A DNA stretch of 64,000 nucleotides from Voacanga thouarsii (lineage: Eukaryota > Streptophyta > Magnoliopsida > Gentianales > Apocynaceae). Both the position numbers and the translations under genes were made by a program. Location of the stretch: the NCBI GenBank assembly GCA_026120185.1, contig JANUWF010002022.1:2464001-2528000 (forward strand), given 5' to 3'. Numbering within the stretch: the first letter of the stretch is position 1; each line of letters opens with the position of its first letter. Positions 1 through 10,326 of this stretch are shown here, one piece after another. The notes beneath the pieces are model-generated. The model worked only from the letters and a program-made list of their open reading frames with translations. It made no database searches and had not been told where the DNA came from.

Positions 1-890
1 TTAATTGCACTGAAATTTGTTATTGAAGGGTTTATATCAAGCCACTTGACTTCCTGGACTCTTAGGTGGTCATGATGTATTGCTATATACCACTCATCAT
101 CTGGGAATATGGGTTTATTAATTGGTGAATTAATAAACCAATCCTGATTAGAATTAATAGGATTAATTCTAATTAATTATGGATTATTAATCTCAAAGAT
201 GTTTGGATTAATTCATATTCTCTACCAATTGATTGGGAAACCTAATAGGTCACACACAATAGCGGATTACATACTTAAGATGTTATTTGATAACATAGTG
301 GGGTTGATTGAGAGAAGGAGAAGTTGTTGTGGACAAATTATAATTAGTTATAATTTGTAGTCTAAGTTGTAATTGTGAAAACTCCATGTTTCCAATTACA
401 ATTAGAAAATTCTAATAGGATTAGAATTCTCAGTTTTGGGAGGAAAATTTCGTGTAATATATAGTATATGTAACACAAGAAAAACCCTAGTTGAACAACA
501 CATAAAACAACAGCCACATACATTCTCTCTTCTCTTTATCTTTCTCGATTTGATCTTGATTAAAGAACCCTAGTCGCCATCTTTTTCTGCTAGTATAGGA
601 AATTTTGGTGCTTGAGTGTACCCTCTGTGTGGATTACTATTAAAGATAATCACATACTGTGATTATAGTGGTTAGACGTTCAACTCATGTGGAGGTTGAT
701 CACGAGGATTGCTGGATCACGCCTCAACTTGAAGAAGAAATTTTTTGTTCTTCGGACGATCACCCAAAGGTAAAAGCTGTTACCTTTACTCTATTTATGT
801 CTTGTTTTCTATACATAGACGGATCCTGGGAGGGTATCTCGTTTTATTTTTCGCTACACCGTATACGATACGAGCCTGAGATACCCAACA
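1..890 (+). mobile_element. Copia A, 5' LTR (3' part only)
   Basis: This segment matches 7411-8300 base for base in length with scattered substitutions, so it is the right half of the 5' LTR; the left half lies before the window. It ends in CCAACA directly before a primer binding site. A TATA-like stretch at 455-473 is followed by a pyrimidine-rich leader, as in a plant LTR promoter. The two LTRs differ at several positions (three in the first 60 bases), so the insertion is not recent. Confidence 0.93.
455..473 (+). promoter_or_regulatory. TATA-like box of Copia A 5' LTR
   Basis: An AT-rich TATA motif (aatatatagtatatgtaac) lies about 420 bases before the LTR end and is repeated at the same place in the 3' LTR (7866-7883). 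The downstream sequence becomes CT-rich, as expected for a transcription start and R region. Assignment is by position and motif only. Confidence 0.5.
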
Positions 891-891
891 G

Positions 892-903
892 TGGTATCAG
901 AGC
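892..903 (+). other. Primer binding site of Copia A (iMet tRNA type)
   Basis: TGGTATCAGAGC begins two bases after the LTR end. This is the usual Copia primer site complementary to the 3' end of initiator methionine tRNA. It fixes the 5' LTR boundary at 890 and shows the element is on the plus strand. Confidence 0.93.
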
Positions 904-2817
904 CATGCTATGTGTGGTCTACGGACATTGTTTTGGCATGAAAAACTATCTTCGTGCTTGTCTTTGTTTACTATGAAATTCGTTTTCACTCGAGTCGAAA
1001 TCGTTTCGATCATTATGGATTGGGTCTGTAGTACAATATGATTGTGTAAAAGTCACAGCGTATTTCGAAAAGATGCTTTACTTGGTGCTGAAAATTTCTG
1101 CAGGTAAAAACATTTCTTGCATCATGGATGTTGCCCTCCGTTTCATCTTAATTTTCCGTTTTGATTTTGTTTAAACTAAAAAATTGTTTGTTGTTTAGAG
1201 CTTCAAAACAGAAAATACTGCTGAGAATTGTTCTCACTGAAAATTTGCAGAAGAAGAAAGCACCATAAATTGTTTCTCGAATTTTTTTGAAAAATCGCCG
1301 CCATTGTTTTAGAACACAGGCAACGTCGGCTTCGGTCTCCAAGCCGGCGCTAGTTCCATTTTGTTTCGCGAAAGTCCAAAAATAATTTTTGAAAGAATTT
1401 TTTTTTTAAAACCAAACCAGAGCCGGTGCCGGCTCTGGCCTTCAAACCAGCACCAGTTATGCTTTGTTTTGCACGATCCAGCTGTTTCAAAAAAAAAAAA
1501 ATCTGGAATAGAATTTTGAAAAGGGAAAAATCTCATTTGATGAGAGGAGGCAAAATAAAAATTTTTCCAAAGGGGCGCTGTTCCCTTGACTCCCGCCCGC
1601 TGACCGGCCAGCGGGACCGTCGTTATCATTGCGAGACGGGACCCAAAAGTATTTTCTCAAAATTAGTTTTGAGACAAACAATTTTATTTTTCAAAATAGT
1701 GATTTTGAAAATTTAAAATCAATGTATTTCTCTAAATGGCGATTTTAGAATTTGTTTTATTTTTCTAAAATAGTGATTTTGAAATAATAAAAGTATATGT
1801 TTATTTTGGTTAAGCATAGTCAATGGTATGATGGATGGTTATGGACTAAAACTAATTATATCTGTTCATGCATTTTACAGTTTGGTTATTTATGAAATAG
1901 GGCCTGCGTGTCCTGCCTTCTCTAGAATTCTTGTGTAATTCTCTTCTCATCTAACTCCCCTCAAATGTAACTCGAGATTTTCTCTCTTTAAGAAATTATG
2001 TAATTAGTTTACATATGTTAGATAGGAGTAAAATTATTTCAATTATGGAGATGGCAACCAAAATAAGGCGAGAAGGTAAGACTTTCTACTTAAATCATGC
2101 ATGAACATATAGGGTTAACTATATTAATTTATTTTATGGCTTAAAGAAATTAATTTAGGAAAAGTCCATAACCATACCACGTAATCACTTTATTACCATG
2201 ATTATCAATTATGTGATTTATTGATTTTTATGCATGTCATTCAAAGAAATCACTAAAAGGAACAAATCCCTCAATTAATATTTAACCTAATTCCTTCCGT
2301 TAATATAGTAAGAATGAGAGTCCTTTTTCGAGTCCAGGTTGTTGGGCAAACCCAAGCCTACTTGACATCGAGCATGTTCAAGCTATGGAGTTAAATTCCT
2401 TTGGAATTAAATTCCTGATTAATGGGTCGGGTTTAACTAAATTCTTTATCTCGGTTGGGCAAACTCAAGCATAAAGAAATTTAGAGGAAAAGTTAGGGTA
2501 GCCCAAAAGGCTTTAAGATTAGAAGCTGTTAATCACCCAATGATCCGGTAGTTACATAGGATGTAATTGGTATTAGATACCTACCAATGATCTTAAGGGT
2601 AGCTTGTTGGGTAAACCCAAGGTTATTCTTGAGGAATTTGGATACCGGTCCACTAGGAAAGCTTCCAATGGACTTTCCCGAATCAGTAGTGGGGGTTATT
2701 GGTTTGAGTAAAATAATGGAGTAAAAATGTGCTTAATTAAAGTCCTAATTATTTACATATCATGTGCATATACAAGTATCTAATGCTCTCTATCTTTACA
2801 TCTAGGTCACTTGTATC
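904..2817 (+). other. Copia A untranslated leader
   Basis: About 1.9 kb between primer site and gag with no credible reading frame. It carries three GC-rich patches in an AT-rich background: 1331-1350, a palindrome at 1417-1438 (ten-base arms around TG) and a palindrome at 1596-1615 with CCGG at its centre. The rest is AT-rich and unremarkable. Confidence 0.75.
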
Positions 2818-3702
2818 ATGTCAACAAACCTAAACTTACGTAGCATCTTGGAAACCAACAAGTTAACCGAATCAAACTATCTCGACTGGTATAGAAATTT
2901 GGGAATCGTTCTCAAATCGAAAAAGTTGCTCTATGTGCTAGATGCTCCTATTCCACCACCACCAGCCCAAGATGCTCATGCTGATGAGCATGCTATCCAC
3001 AAGAGGCACAAGGAGAATAGTGATACAGCATCATGTATTATGCTGGCATCCATGACTCCTGAGTTGCAAAAACAGCACGAGCATATGGATGCTCAATCGA
3101 TCATTTTACATCTTCGAGAGCTGTTTGATGTCCAAGCCAGAACTGAGAGATATGAGATCTTGAAGCAACTGTTTTGTTGCAAAATGGCAGAGGGTTCTTC
3201 TGTGGCCACTCATGAGCTGAAGATGCTGGGCTTAATAGAGAAGCTTGAATCTCTCAGGTTTGTAATGGATCATGACTTAAGTGTTGACTTAATTCTACAG
3301 TCTTTGCCTAATAGTTTCTCACAATTTGTGATTAATTATCAGATGAACAAGATTGAGTCCACCATTCCTGAGTTGATCAATCATCTCAAAACTGCGGAGT
3401 TCTTCATGAAGAAGGATTCCAATGCAGTTTTAATGGTAGAATCTTCCTCTTCTAAGAAGAAAGTTTAAAAGAAGAAGAAGAAGGCTCCCATGAAGCCTAA
3501 TAGTGGTGTGAACAAGAAGGACGCAGCTACTAAGGGCCCATGCCATCATTGTGGGAAGATGGACCATTGGAGATGCAACTGCAAAGCCTATTTGGAGACC
3601 ATTAAGGACAAAAAGCAGAAGGAGAAGCTTACAAGCACTTCTACTTCTTCTCCAGGTATATTTATGATTGAGATAAATACTGCCTTTAGAAATGAGATAT
3701 GA
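2818..3702 (+). pseudogene. gag: Copia A gag, broken by stop codons
   Basis: The capsid-like protein that packages element RNA. ATG at 2818 opens 216 residues of UBN2-type plant Copia gag (opening MSTNLNLRSILETNKL, then YLDWYRNLGIVL). A TAA at 3466-3468 interrupts, then the same frame continues through a lysine-rich stretch to a CX2CX4HX4C zinc knuckle (CHHCGKMDHWRCNC). A TGA at 3700-3702 follows, and the frame runs on into the protease. Gag and pol were clearly one frame originally. Non-functional as it stands. Confidence 0.9.
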
Positions 3703-3900
3703 GTATTAGATACCGGATGTGGATCTCATTTGTACAATAACTTGTAGGGGCTAAGGAGCAGTAGAAGGCTAAAGAAAGGCGATGTGGACCTACGTACTGC
3801 AAATGGGGCAAAGGTTGCTGCACTTGCTGTGGGGACATACGAGCTGAATCTGCCTTCGGGATTAATTCTAGAACTGCAAACTATTATTATGCACCAGGTT
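3703..3900 (+). pseudogene. pol: Copia A protease remnant
   Basis: Aspartic protease of the polyprotein, recognised by VLDTGCGSHL just after the TGA that ends gag. A TAG at 3745-3747 sits where related copies have Gln (CAG to TAG), and a frameshift near 3877-3880 moves the reading into the frame used by integrase. The catalytic Asp-Thr-Gly is kept, but the domain cannot be translated intact. Confidence 0.82.
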
Positions 3901-5160
3901 TAATAAAAAACATTATCTTAGTTGCGTGTTTAGACTTATGTGGATTTAATTTAATATTTAAGAATAAATGTTGTTCTTTTTCTTTAAATGATATTCACTA
4001 TGGTTCAGCAACTTTAGTTAATGGTTCATATGTTCTAGACTTGGATAATCCAGTTCTCAATATAAACAATAAGAAATCGAAAATGGATAACTCTAACACC
4101 TCTTATTTATGGCATTGTCGTTTGGGCCATATAAACAAAAATCATATTTCTAAGTTACACAAGCTTAGTGACTTAAGGTCATTTGATTATGAATCATATG
4201 GCATATGCGAATCTTGTTTACTAGGTAAAATGACTAAAACTCCTTTTTCAGGAAAATGAGAACGGGCCAAGGAGTTATTAGAACTTATACATTCTGATGT
4301 ATGTGGCACAATGTCAATACAAGCAAGAGGAGGTTACAACTATTTCATAACCTTTATCGATGACTTCTTACGATTTGGGTATTTGTATTTAATGAAATAC
4401 AAATTTGAGGCATTTGAAAGGTTGAAAGACTTCAAGAATGCAATAGAGAAATAATTTGGCAAAAGTATAAAGACTCTAAGATCTGATCGAGGTGGAGAAT
4501 ACTTGAACCAAGAGTTTCTGAGTTATCTTAGAGATAATGAGATATTATCTCAATGGACTCCATCACATACACCTCAGCATAACAGTGTATCTGAGAGAAG
4601 GAATCGAACCCTTCTAGATATGGTACGGACCATGATGGCTTCTGCAGACCTACCAAAATCATTTTGGGGGTATGCACTAGAAACTTCTATTTATATACTA
4701 AAAAGAGTTCCAACAAAATCGGTTGATACTACTCCATTTGAGATGTTCTTTGGTAAGAGACCAAAGTTATCTCACTTGCGAGTATGGGGTTGTCCTGCCT
4801 TTGTTAAAAGGCCACAGTCAGACAAACTTGATAGTAAGTCTGACAAATGTTTGTTTGTGGGATATCCGAAAGAATCTTTCGGATATTACTTTTATTTACC
4901 CTCTGAAAGCAAATTGTTTGTTTCGAAGCATGTCGTCTTCTTAGAGAAGGAGCACATGCTCAAAGGGGACAGTGAGAGTAAGATTGAACTTAGTGAAGTT
5001 CATAAAGATCAAACAAACGAGGATCAACTGTCTAACCCCACATGTATTGAGAGAATAGATGAACATTCTAATACACAAGAACCTCGTAGATCTAGTAGGA
5101 TACGTGTGGCACCTGAGAGATATGAATTTCTCATCAGTGACCACAATGATGTATTGCTCA
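3881..5160 (+). pseudogene. pol: Copia A integrase
   Basis: Integrase inserts the cDNA into the chromosome. The zinc-binding part shows WHCRLGHI and CESCLLGKMT. The core shows the catalytic Asp in IHSDVCG, a second Asp in RSDRGGEY and the Glu in SVSERRNRTLL, followed by SFWGYALETSIYIL and the C-terminal RVWGCPAFV and LFVGYPKESFGYYFY. Stops at 4257-4259 (TGA) and 4452-4454 (TAA) interrupt one frame. All three catalytic acidic residues are present, but the gene is a pseudogene. Confidence 0.9.
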
Positions 5161-6050
5161 TAGATGAAGATGAGCTTACTACCTACAAGGATGTTCTGAA
5201 TAGTTCAGAATCTGGTAAATGGCTTGAGGCCATGAAGTCAGAGATGGATTCCATGTACGACAACCAAGTATGGACTTTAGTTGATCCACCCAAAGGAATA
5301 AAATCTATTGGGTGCAAGTGGGTTTTCAAGAAGAAAACAGATGTGGATGGTAACTTAGTTACCTATAAAGTACGACTAGTGGCGAAGGGTTATCGTCAAC
5401 AATATGGTATTGACTATGATGAAACCTTCTCGCTAGTAGCCATGTTAAAATCCATCAGGATACTCCTAGCCATTGTTGCTCATTATGATTTTAAGATTTG
5501 GCAAATGGATGTGAAAACAGCTTTCCTAAATGGAAATCTAACTGATGAAATGTATATGACACAACCTGAGGGTTTCACATCCAGTGATGGCACAAAAGTG
5601 TGTAAGCTATAAAAGTCTATTTATGGACTTAAGTAAGCTTCTAGGAGTTGGAATATCCGTTTTGATAAAACAATCAAAGAGTTTTATTTCATTCAAAATA
5701 TGGATGAGCCTTGTGTATACAAGAAGGTTAGTGGGAGTGCAATCATTTTCTTACTACTTTATGTAGATGACATATTACTAATAGGAAACGATATACCTGT
5801 CTTGCAAATGATTAAAATTTAGTTGTCCAAACAATTCTCTGTGAAAGACCTTGGAGAAGCAACCTATATTCTTAGAATAAGGATCTATAGAGATAGATCC
5901 AAAATGTTACTTGGTCTTTCACAATCTACATACATAGATAAAGTGTTAAAGAGGTTTAATATGGATCAATCCAAAAAGGGATTCTTACCCATGTCACATG
6001 GTGTAAGCCTTTCAAAGTCGATGTCTCTCAAGACACAAGTTGAAAGGGAT
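5161..6050 (+). pseudogene. pol: Copia A reverse transcriptase
   Basis: Reverse transcriptase copies element RNA into cDNA. Visible motifs in order: GCKWVFKKKTDVDGN, VRLVAKGYRQQYGIDY, ETFSLVAMLKSIR, WQMDVKTAFLNG, KSIYGLK, then LLYVDDILLIGN with the YxDD catalytic box at about 5760-5785. Three stops break the frame: TAA 5610-5612 and TAA 5634-5636, both at positions that are Gln in related copies, and TAG 5820-5822 at a Trp position. Pattern fits decay by C-to-T and G-to-A change. Confidence 0.9.
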
Positions 6051-6563
6051 CACATGAGTAAGATTCCATATGCCTCGGCTGTTGGATCTATCATGTATGC
6101 TAGGATATGTACTAGGCCCGATGTATCTTGTGATCTCAGTTTGACGAGCAGATACCAATCTAACCTTGATGAGGGTCATTGGGTGGCTATAAAGAACATT
6201 CTTAAGTACTTACGAAGGACTAAGGATATGTTCTTGGTATATGGAGAAGGTGATTTGAAAATAAATGGGTATACTAATGCCAGTTTTCAATCTAACAAAG
6301 ATGATTTCAAATCACAATCCGGCTATGTGTTTACGTTGTGTGGAGGGGCAATAAGTTGGAAAAATTCTAAACAAGAGACTATTACCAACTCTACGACAGA
6401 AACTGAATACATAGTCGCTTCTGAAGCAGCTAAGGAAATAAAGATAGATAGAGTTCCCACGGATGAGAACATAGCTGACTCGTTTACAAAAGCACTATTC
6501 CAAAAGAAACATGATTGTCATGTTGAGTCATTCGGTATTAGTTACATGAATGATTGGTTTTAG
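6051..6563 (+). pseudogene. pol: Copia A RNase H with internal deletion
   Basis: The end of the polyprotein: RNase H normally degrades the RNA strand of the hybrid. The frame from 5823 continues through YASAVGSIMYA, RYQSNLDEGHW and SGYVFTLCGGAISWKN. The first catalytic position reads GYTNASF where family members have GYTDADF. After SEAAKE the sequence jumps to IKIDRVPTDENIADSFTKA; Copia C keeps about 60 extra residues here (35820-36020), including YCDN and KHIERKYHL. The deletion keeps the frame but removes a catalytic motif. Confidence 0.87.
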
Positions 6564-6567
6564 TGCA

Positions 6568-6577
6568 AGTGGGAGTT
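6568..6577 (+). other. Polypurine tract of Copia A
   Basis: AAGTGGGAGT, purine-rich, lies immediately before the TG that opens the 3' LTR. It would prime plus-strand DNA synthesis. Copia C has the matching AGCGGGAGAT before its 3' LTR. Confidence 0.8.
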
Positions 6578-8300
6578 TGTTAGTGTTCTACCCTAGAGGT
6601 AATCACCTATACATTGTATATGACACATTTTATTTTAATAAAAGACATTATTTATCTTACAGTTTCTTTTGTTTACTTTTAAGTAATATAACTATCTGAT
6701 AAGGTCCCTAGTATAACACTGTGTTAAGAAAATCAAGATAGAGATCATGATATGAGATTCCTACTATACTGGATGGTGTTTGTTCTTAAATAGTCCCTAG
6801 TCATAGTATTAATGAGATAGGACATCATTAATGCGTTAAGACTAGCATGTGTTAAACTTCCTGATTTGATCAGGCGGTGGTTCTCATAACCATGAGTATT
6901 GAGATACTCAAAGTTAACACATGGATGCTTGTTAGTGGAACAATTTCATTGGATGACCTAACTTTGAGATAATCACATGGATAACTATTTAATGCCAGTG
7001 ATATAATCTCAATATAGCAAACGTGCAAGTATCCTTAGACTTGAGATCTCCAAGGTACTTTATTTGCTAAGATTTGTACTTTGATTCCAATCTCCGGAGC
7101 TCGATCGAGGGCTACCTACGGGATGAATATTGGGTACATTGTGAGGGAAACGAAAGTAGTTGAGAGGGTTAATAAAGGATTCACCACTCCTAATAGTAGG
7201 GGCGAATATCTCACGGCCACTTATAGGAATTACTACTCGATAAGTCCTTGGCAGAGGCAATTGTATATTTAAAATAGTTCCAATTGATACACATCTAGAG
7301 TAGTGGGTTCTTGGTATAAATACTATTGTATTCGGGCCAGAATTATTTCTGGAGGGAGTTGGCACTAATCCGTACTCCAAATCGAATAAGATATTGTATG
7401 GTGAAAGGAGTTAATTGTACTGAAATTTGTTATTGAAGGGTTCATGTCAAGCCACTTGACTTCCTGGACTCTTGGGTGGTCATGATGTATTGCTAGATAC
7501 CACTCATGATCTAGGAATATGGGTTTATTAATTAATGAATTAATAAATCAATACTGATTAGAATTAATAAGATTAAATCTAATTAATTATGAATTATTAA
7601 TATCAAAGACGTTTGGATTAATTCATGTTCTCTACCAATTGACTGGGAAACCTAACGGGTCACACACAATAGATGATTATATACTCAAGATGTTATTTAA
7701 TAACATAGTGGAGTTGATTGAGAGAAAGAGAAATTGTTGTGGACACATTATAATTAGTTATAATTTATGGTTTAAGTTGTAATTGTGAGAACTTCATGTT
7801 TCCAATTACAATTAGAGAATTCTAATAGGATTAGAATTCTCAGTTTTGGGAGGAAAATTTCATGTAATATATAGTATATATAACACACGAAAAATCCTAG
7901 CTGAACAACACACAAAACAACAACCACGAACATTCTTTCTTCTCTCTATCTCTCTCGATTTGATCTTGATCAAAGAACCTTAGCGGCCATCTTTTTCTGC
8001 TAGCACAAAAAATTTTGGTGCTTGAGTGTACCCTCTGTGTGGATTACTGTTAGAGATAATCACACACTGTGATTATAATGGTTAGACATTCAACTCACGT
8101 GGAGGTTGATCACGAGGATTACTGGATCGCGCCTCAACTTGAAGAATAAATTTTTTGTTCTTCGGATGATCACCCAAAGGTAAAAGCTGTTACCTTTACT
8201 CTCTTTATGTCTTGTTTTTCACACGTAGATGGGTCTTGGGAGGGTATCTCGTTTTATTTTCCGTTGCACCGTATACGATACAAGCCTGAGATACCCAACA
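6578..8300 (+). mobile_element. Copia A, 3' LTR
   Basis: A 1723-bp LTR that opens TGTTAGTG and closes CCCAACA, with the right half matching 1-890. The same family appears as a solo LTR at 39810-41516 and, more diverged and reversed, at 44977-46349. A TATA-like box is at 7866-7883. The bases after it (TGATG, 8301-8305) would be one copy of the target duplication, but the partner is outside the window. Confidence 0.93.
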
Positions 8301-8775
8301 TGATGGCTTCAACAAATAACATATAATCTTTATTTTAACTCAGATTCTTGCATTAATTTCTGGAATTTTCTTTGAAAAAAAAAATCACATCTTTCCTATT
8401 GAGAGAGTAGTTCCATGACTAGGATGAAGAAGTGAAGGTGGTGGAATATCGTTTAGCGAGGGTTTTTTTGGTGTGATTTATACTGCTGTTTGGCATTGTA
8501 GTGGTGAAATTGTAGCAGCAGCGAGCAAGAGAAAAAAGAAGAAGAAAAAAGAGGAAGAAGAAAAGAAAGAAAAAGAAAAGGGTAAATAAATTTAAAGAAA
8601 AATTTAAAAATAAATTAAAAATAAGATAATAATATATTTTAATATAAAAATGTAAATTACTCAAATGTCGTTAAAAACTAGCAGAATTATTAGTTGACTA
8701 CGACGGAAGGATAAGATCTGAACGATTATAATGTTTGGAAAACTATTTTATACTTTTTTTAGTTGGAAGACAAAA
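8301..8775. other. Unassigned sequence between Copia A and Copia J
   Basis: Recognisable Copia J integrase tail stops near 8776, where reverse transcriptase should follow on the minus strand. Instead there is a purine-rich block (8520-8580), then AT-rich sequence. No reading frame or transposon end is visible. It may be an older insertion, or the replacement of J's coding region. Confidence 0.4.
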
Positions 8776-9990
8776 ATTAGAAAATAAGTAGGAGGTTTTG
8801 ATATTCTAGGGGTACTTCGTGGTTCAGCAGATGCAGAAAAGTCAATAAAAGGTATAGGAGCATGTGTATGAGGCATAGGAAGAACACATAATGTGGAAGA
8901 AGAAGAAGAAGAAAAAGAAGATTTCTGGACAAAAGAAAAGTATAGTTCTAAAAAAGTGACATTTTCTTGAGATGGAAATTTCTCATGTATGAAAATCTAA
9001 CAACGAATGACCTTTTGTAGTATCGAATATTTAAGTTAATGCAAGCTCAACTCCTAGCCTCAAATTTGTGTTTGTTTTGTGTAAGAGTGCAATTTTAAGC
9101 TAGACAATTGAAAACTCTAAGAGAGTTATAATTTTGTAATTTCTTAGACAAAAGCTCAAAAGGAGTCTTATGTTTAAGAGTAGGTGTTGGAGTTGTGTTG
9201 ATTTAAAAAAAAAAAAAAACATGAAGAACATAGTAGTTCTAATAGCCTAAAGGTATAGAAGATTGAAATCTAAGAGCTCTAGCAATATTCATGATGTGTT
9301 GATGTTTGTGTTCAACAATACCATTCTGCTAAGGGGTCTCAGTACTTGATGTTTAATTAATTATACTCTTAGAAACATAGAAATGAGGTACATGAAACTC
9401 AACTCCACTGTCAGTTCTTATGCCTTTGATTTGTTCATGAAATAGTGTGTAGACATAAACATAAAAATGCTGAACAAGATCCTTAGTTTTAGATTTGGTT
9501 TTCATTAAAAAAACACGAGTGAATATACTATGATTATTTACATAAGTAGGAAAATATCTATGCCCATGTATAGTAGAAACTTTATATTGTCCCCAAATAT
9601 CCATGTGAATAATGTTAAAACAACATTCTGCAACACCAGTATATAAAAGATATTGAATATTGAGTTGCTTAGCTAAAGGGCAAACTACACAAAGATAATC
9701 AACAGTAGGCAAGGAAATGTTGGAACATTGTCTATGTAAAATAGTGAGAACTTTATTCGAAAGAGACCTAATCTAAAGTGCCATAACATGGTCTTTGAAG
9801 GGACTAAAACAGCAATTTATCCAAAAATAGCAAAAACATTGTAGTATTGTTCTATGAGATTCAAGTGATAAAGGCCGTGTTGTAGATTAACCGAACTAAT
9901 CATCCTCCCAGGATGAGTATCTTGGAATAAACAAAAGGAATGTTGAAACATGACATCACATTTTAGGTCTTAAATTAGTTTTCTTAATGA
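8776..9990 (-). pseudogene. pol: Copia J integrase, minus strand
   Basis: Integrase of a second Copia lineage. Read on the minus strand it shows CVVCPLAKQ (zinc-binding), IHMDIWGQYKV (first catalytic Asp), IRTDSGVEF (second Asp) and QNGIVEHKHQH (catalytic Glu), then TPFELLSKKLQNYNSLRVF and the C-terminal HTREISISRKCHFF. The frame is broken between these blocks. It belongs with the protease at 10130-10326 and the gag at 42738-43367; F separates them. Confidence 0.85.
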
Positions 9991-10129
9991 AATCAGATAT
10001 AAAGTAAAACTTGATGCATAAACAACATAATGAAGAATAAGTCCTTTAGCAAGTTTAACAGTGCCTATGTCCAAGACATTGACAATGTTCCCATCAAGAA
10101 ATTTCACAAACAAATTATGCATAGGTTTA

Positions 10130-10326
10130 AAAGTATAGTAGGTAGAGAATAGTAGAAATGTTAGTAGCTCCTGAATCAATTATCCAAGGAGCAATTAACG
10201 TACTTCTAGGCTGTGCTAGTTCAACGACGATGAGATATTTTTGGATAGACAGGTTACTTGATTTAGGAGGAGGCTTAATAGTGGAGCTTCCATTAACATT
10301 TAAGGAATGAATGAGTGTAATAAGGT
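10130..10326 (-). pseudogene. pol: Copia J protease, minus strand, cut by F
   Basis: Aspartic protease recognised by PWIIDSGATNIS, where the lineage normally has DSGATNHI. The reading stops at 10326 because the solo LTR F begins at 10327. J sequence resumes at 42733 after the AAGGT duplication, where the gag zinc knuckle is found, in the correct order and strand. Confidence 0.85.

Noticed and set aside
659..976. 105-codon frame starting in the Copia A LTR
   Set aside because: Runs across the LTR end and primer site; not conserved as protein in the sister LTRs.
4941..5144. Minus-strand frame within Copia A integrase
   Set aside because: Antisense shadow of the integrase coding strand.
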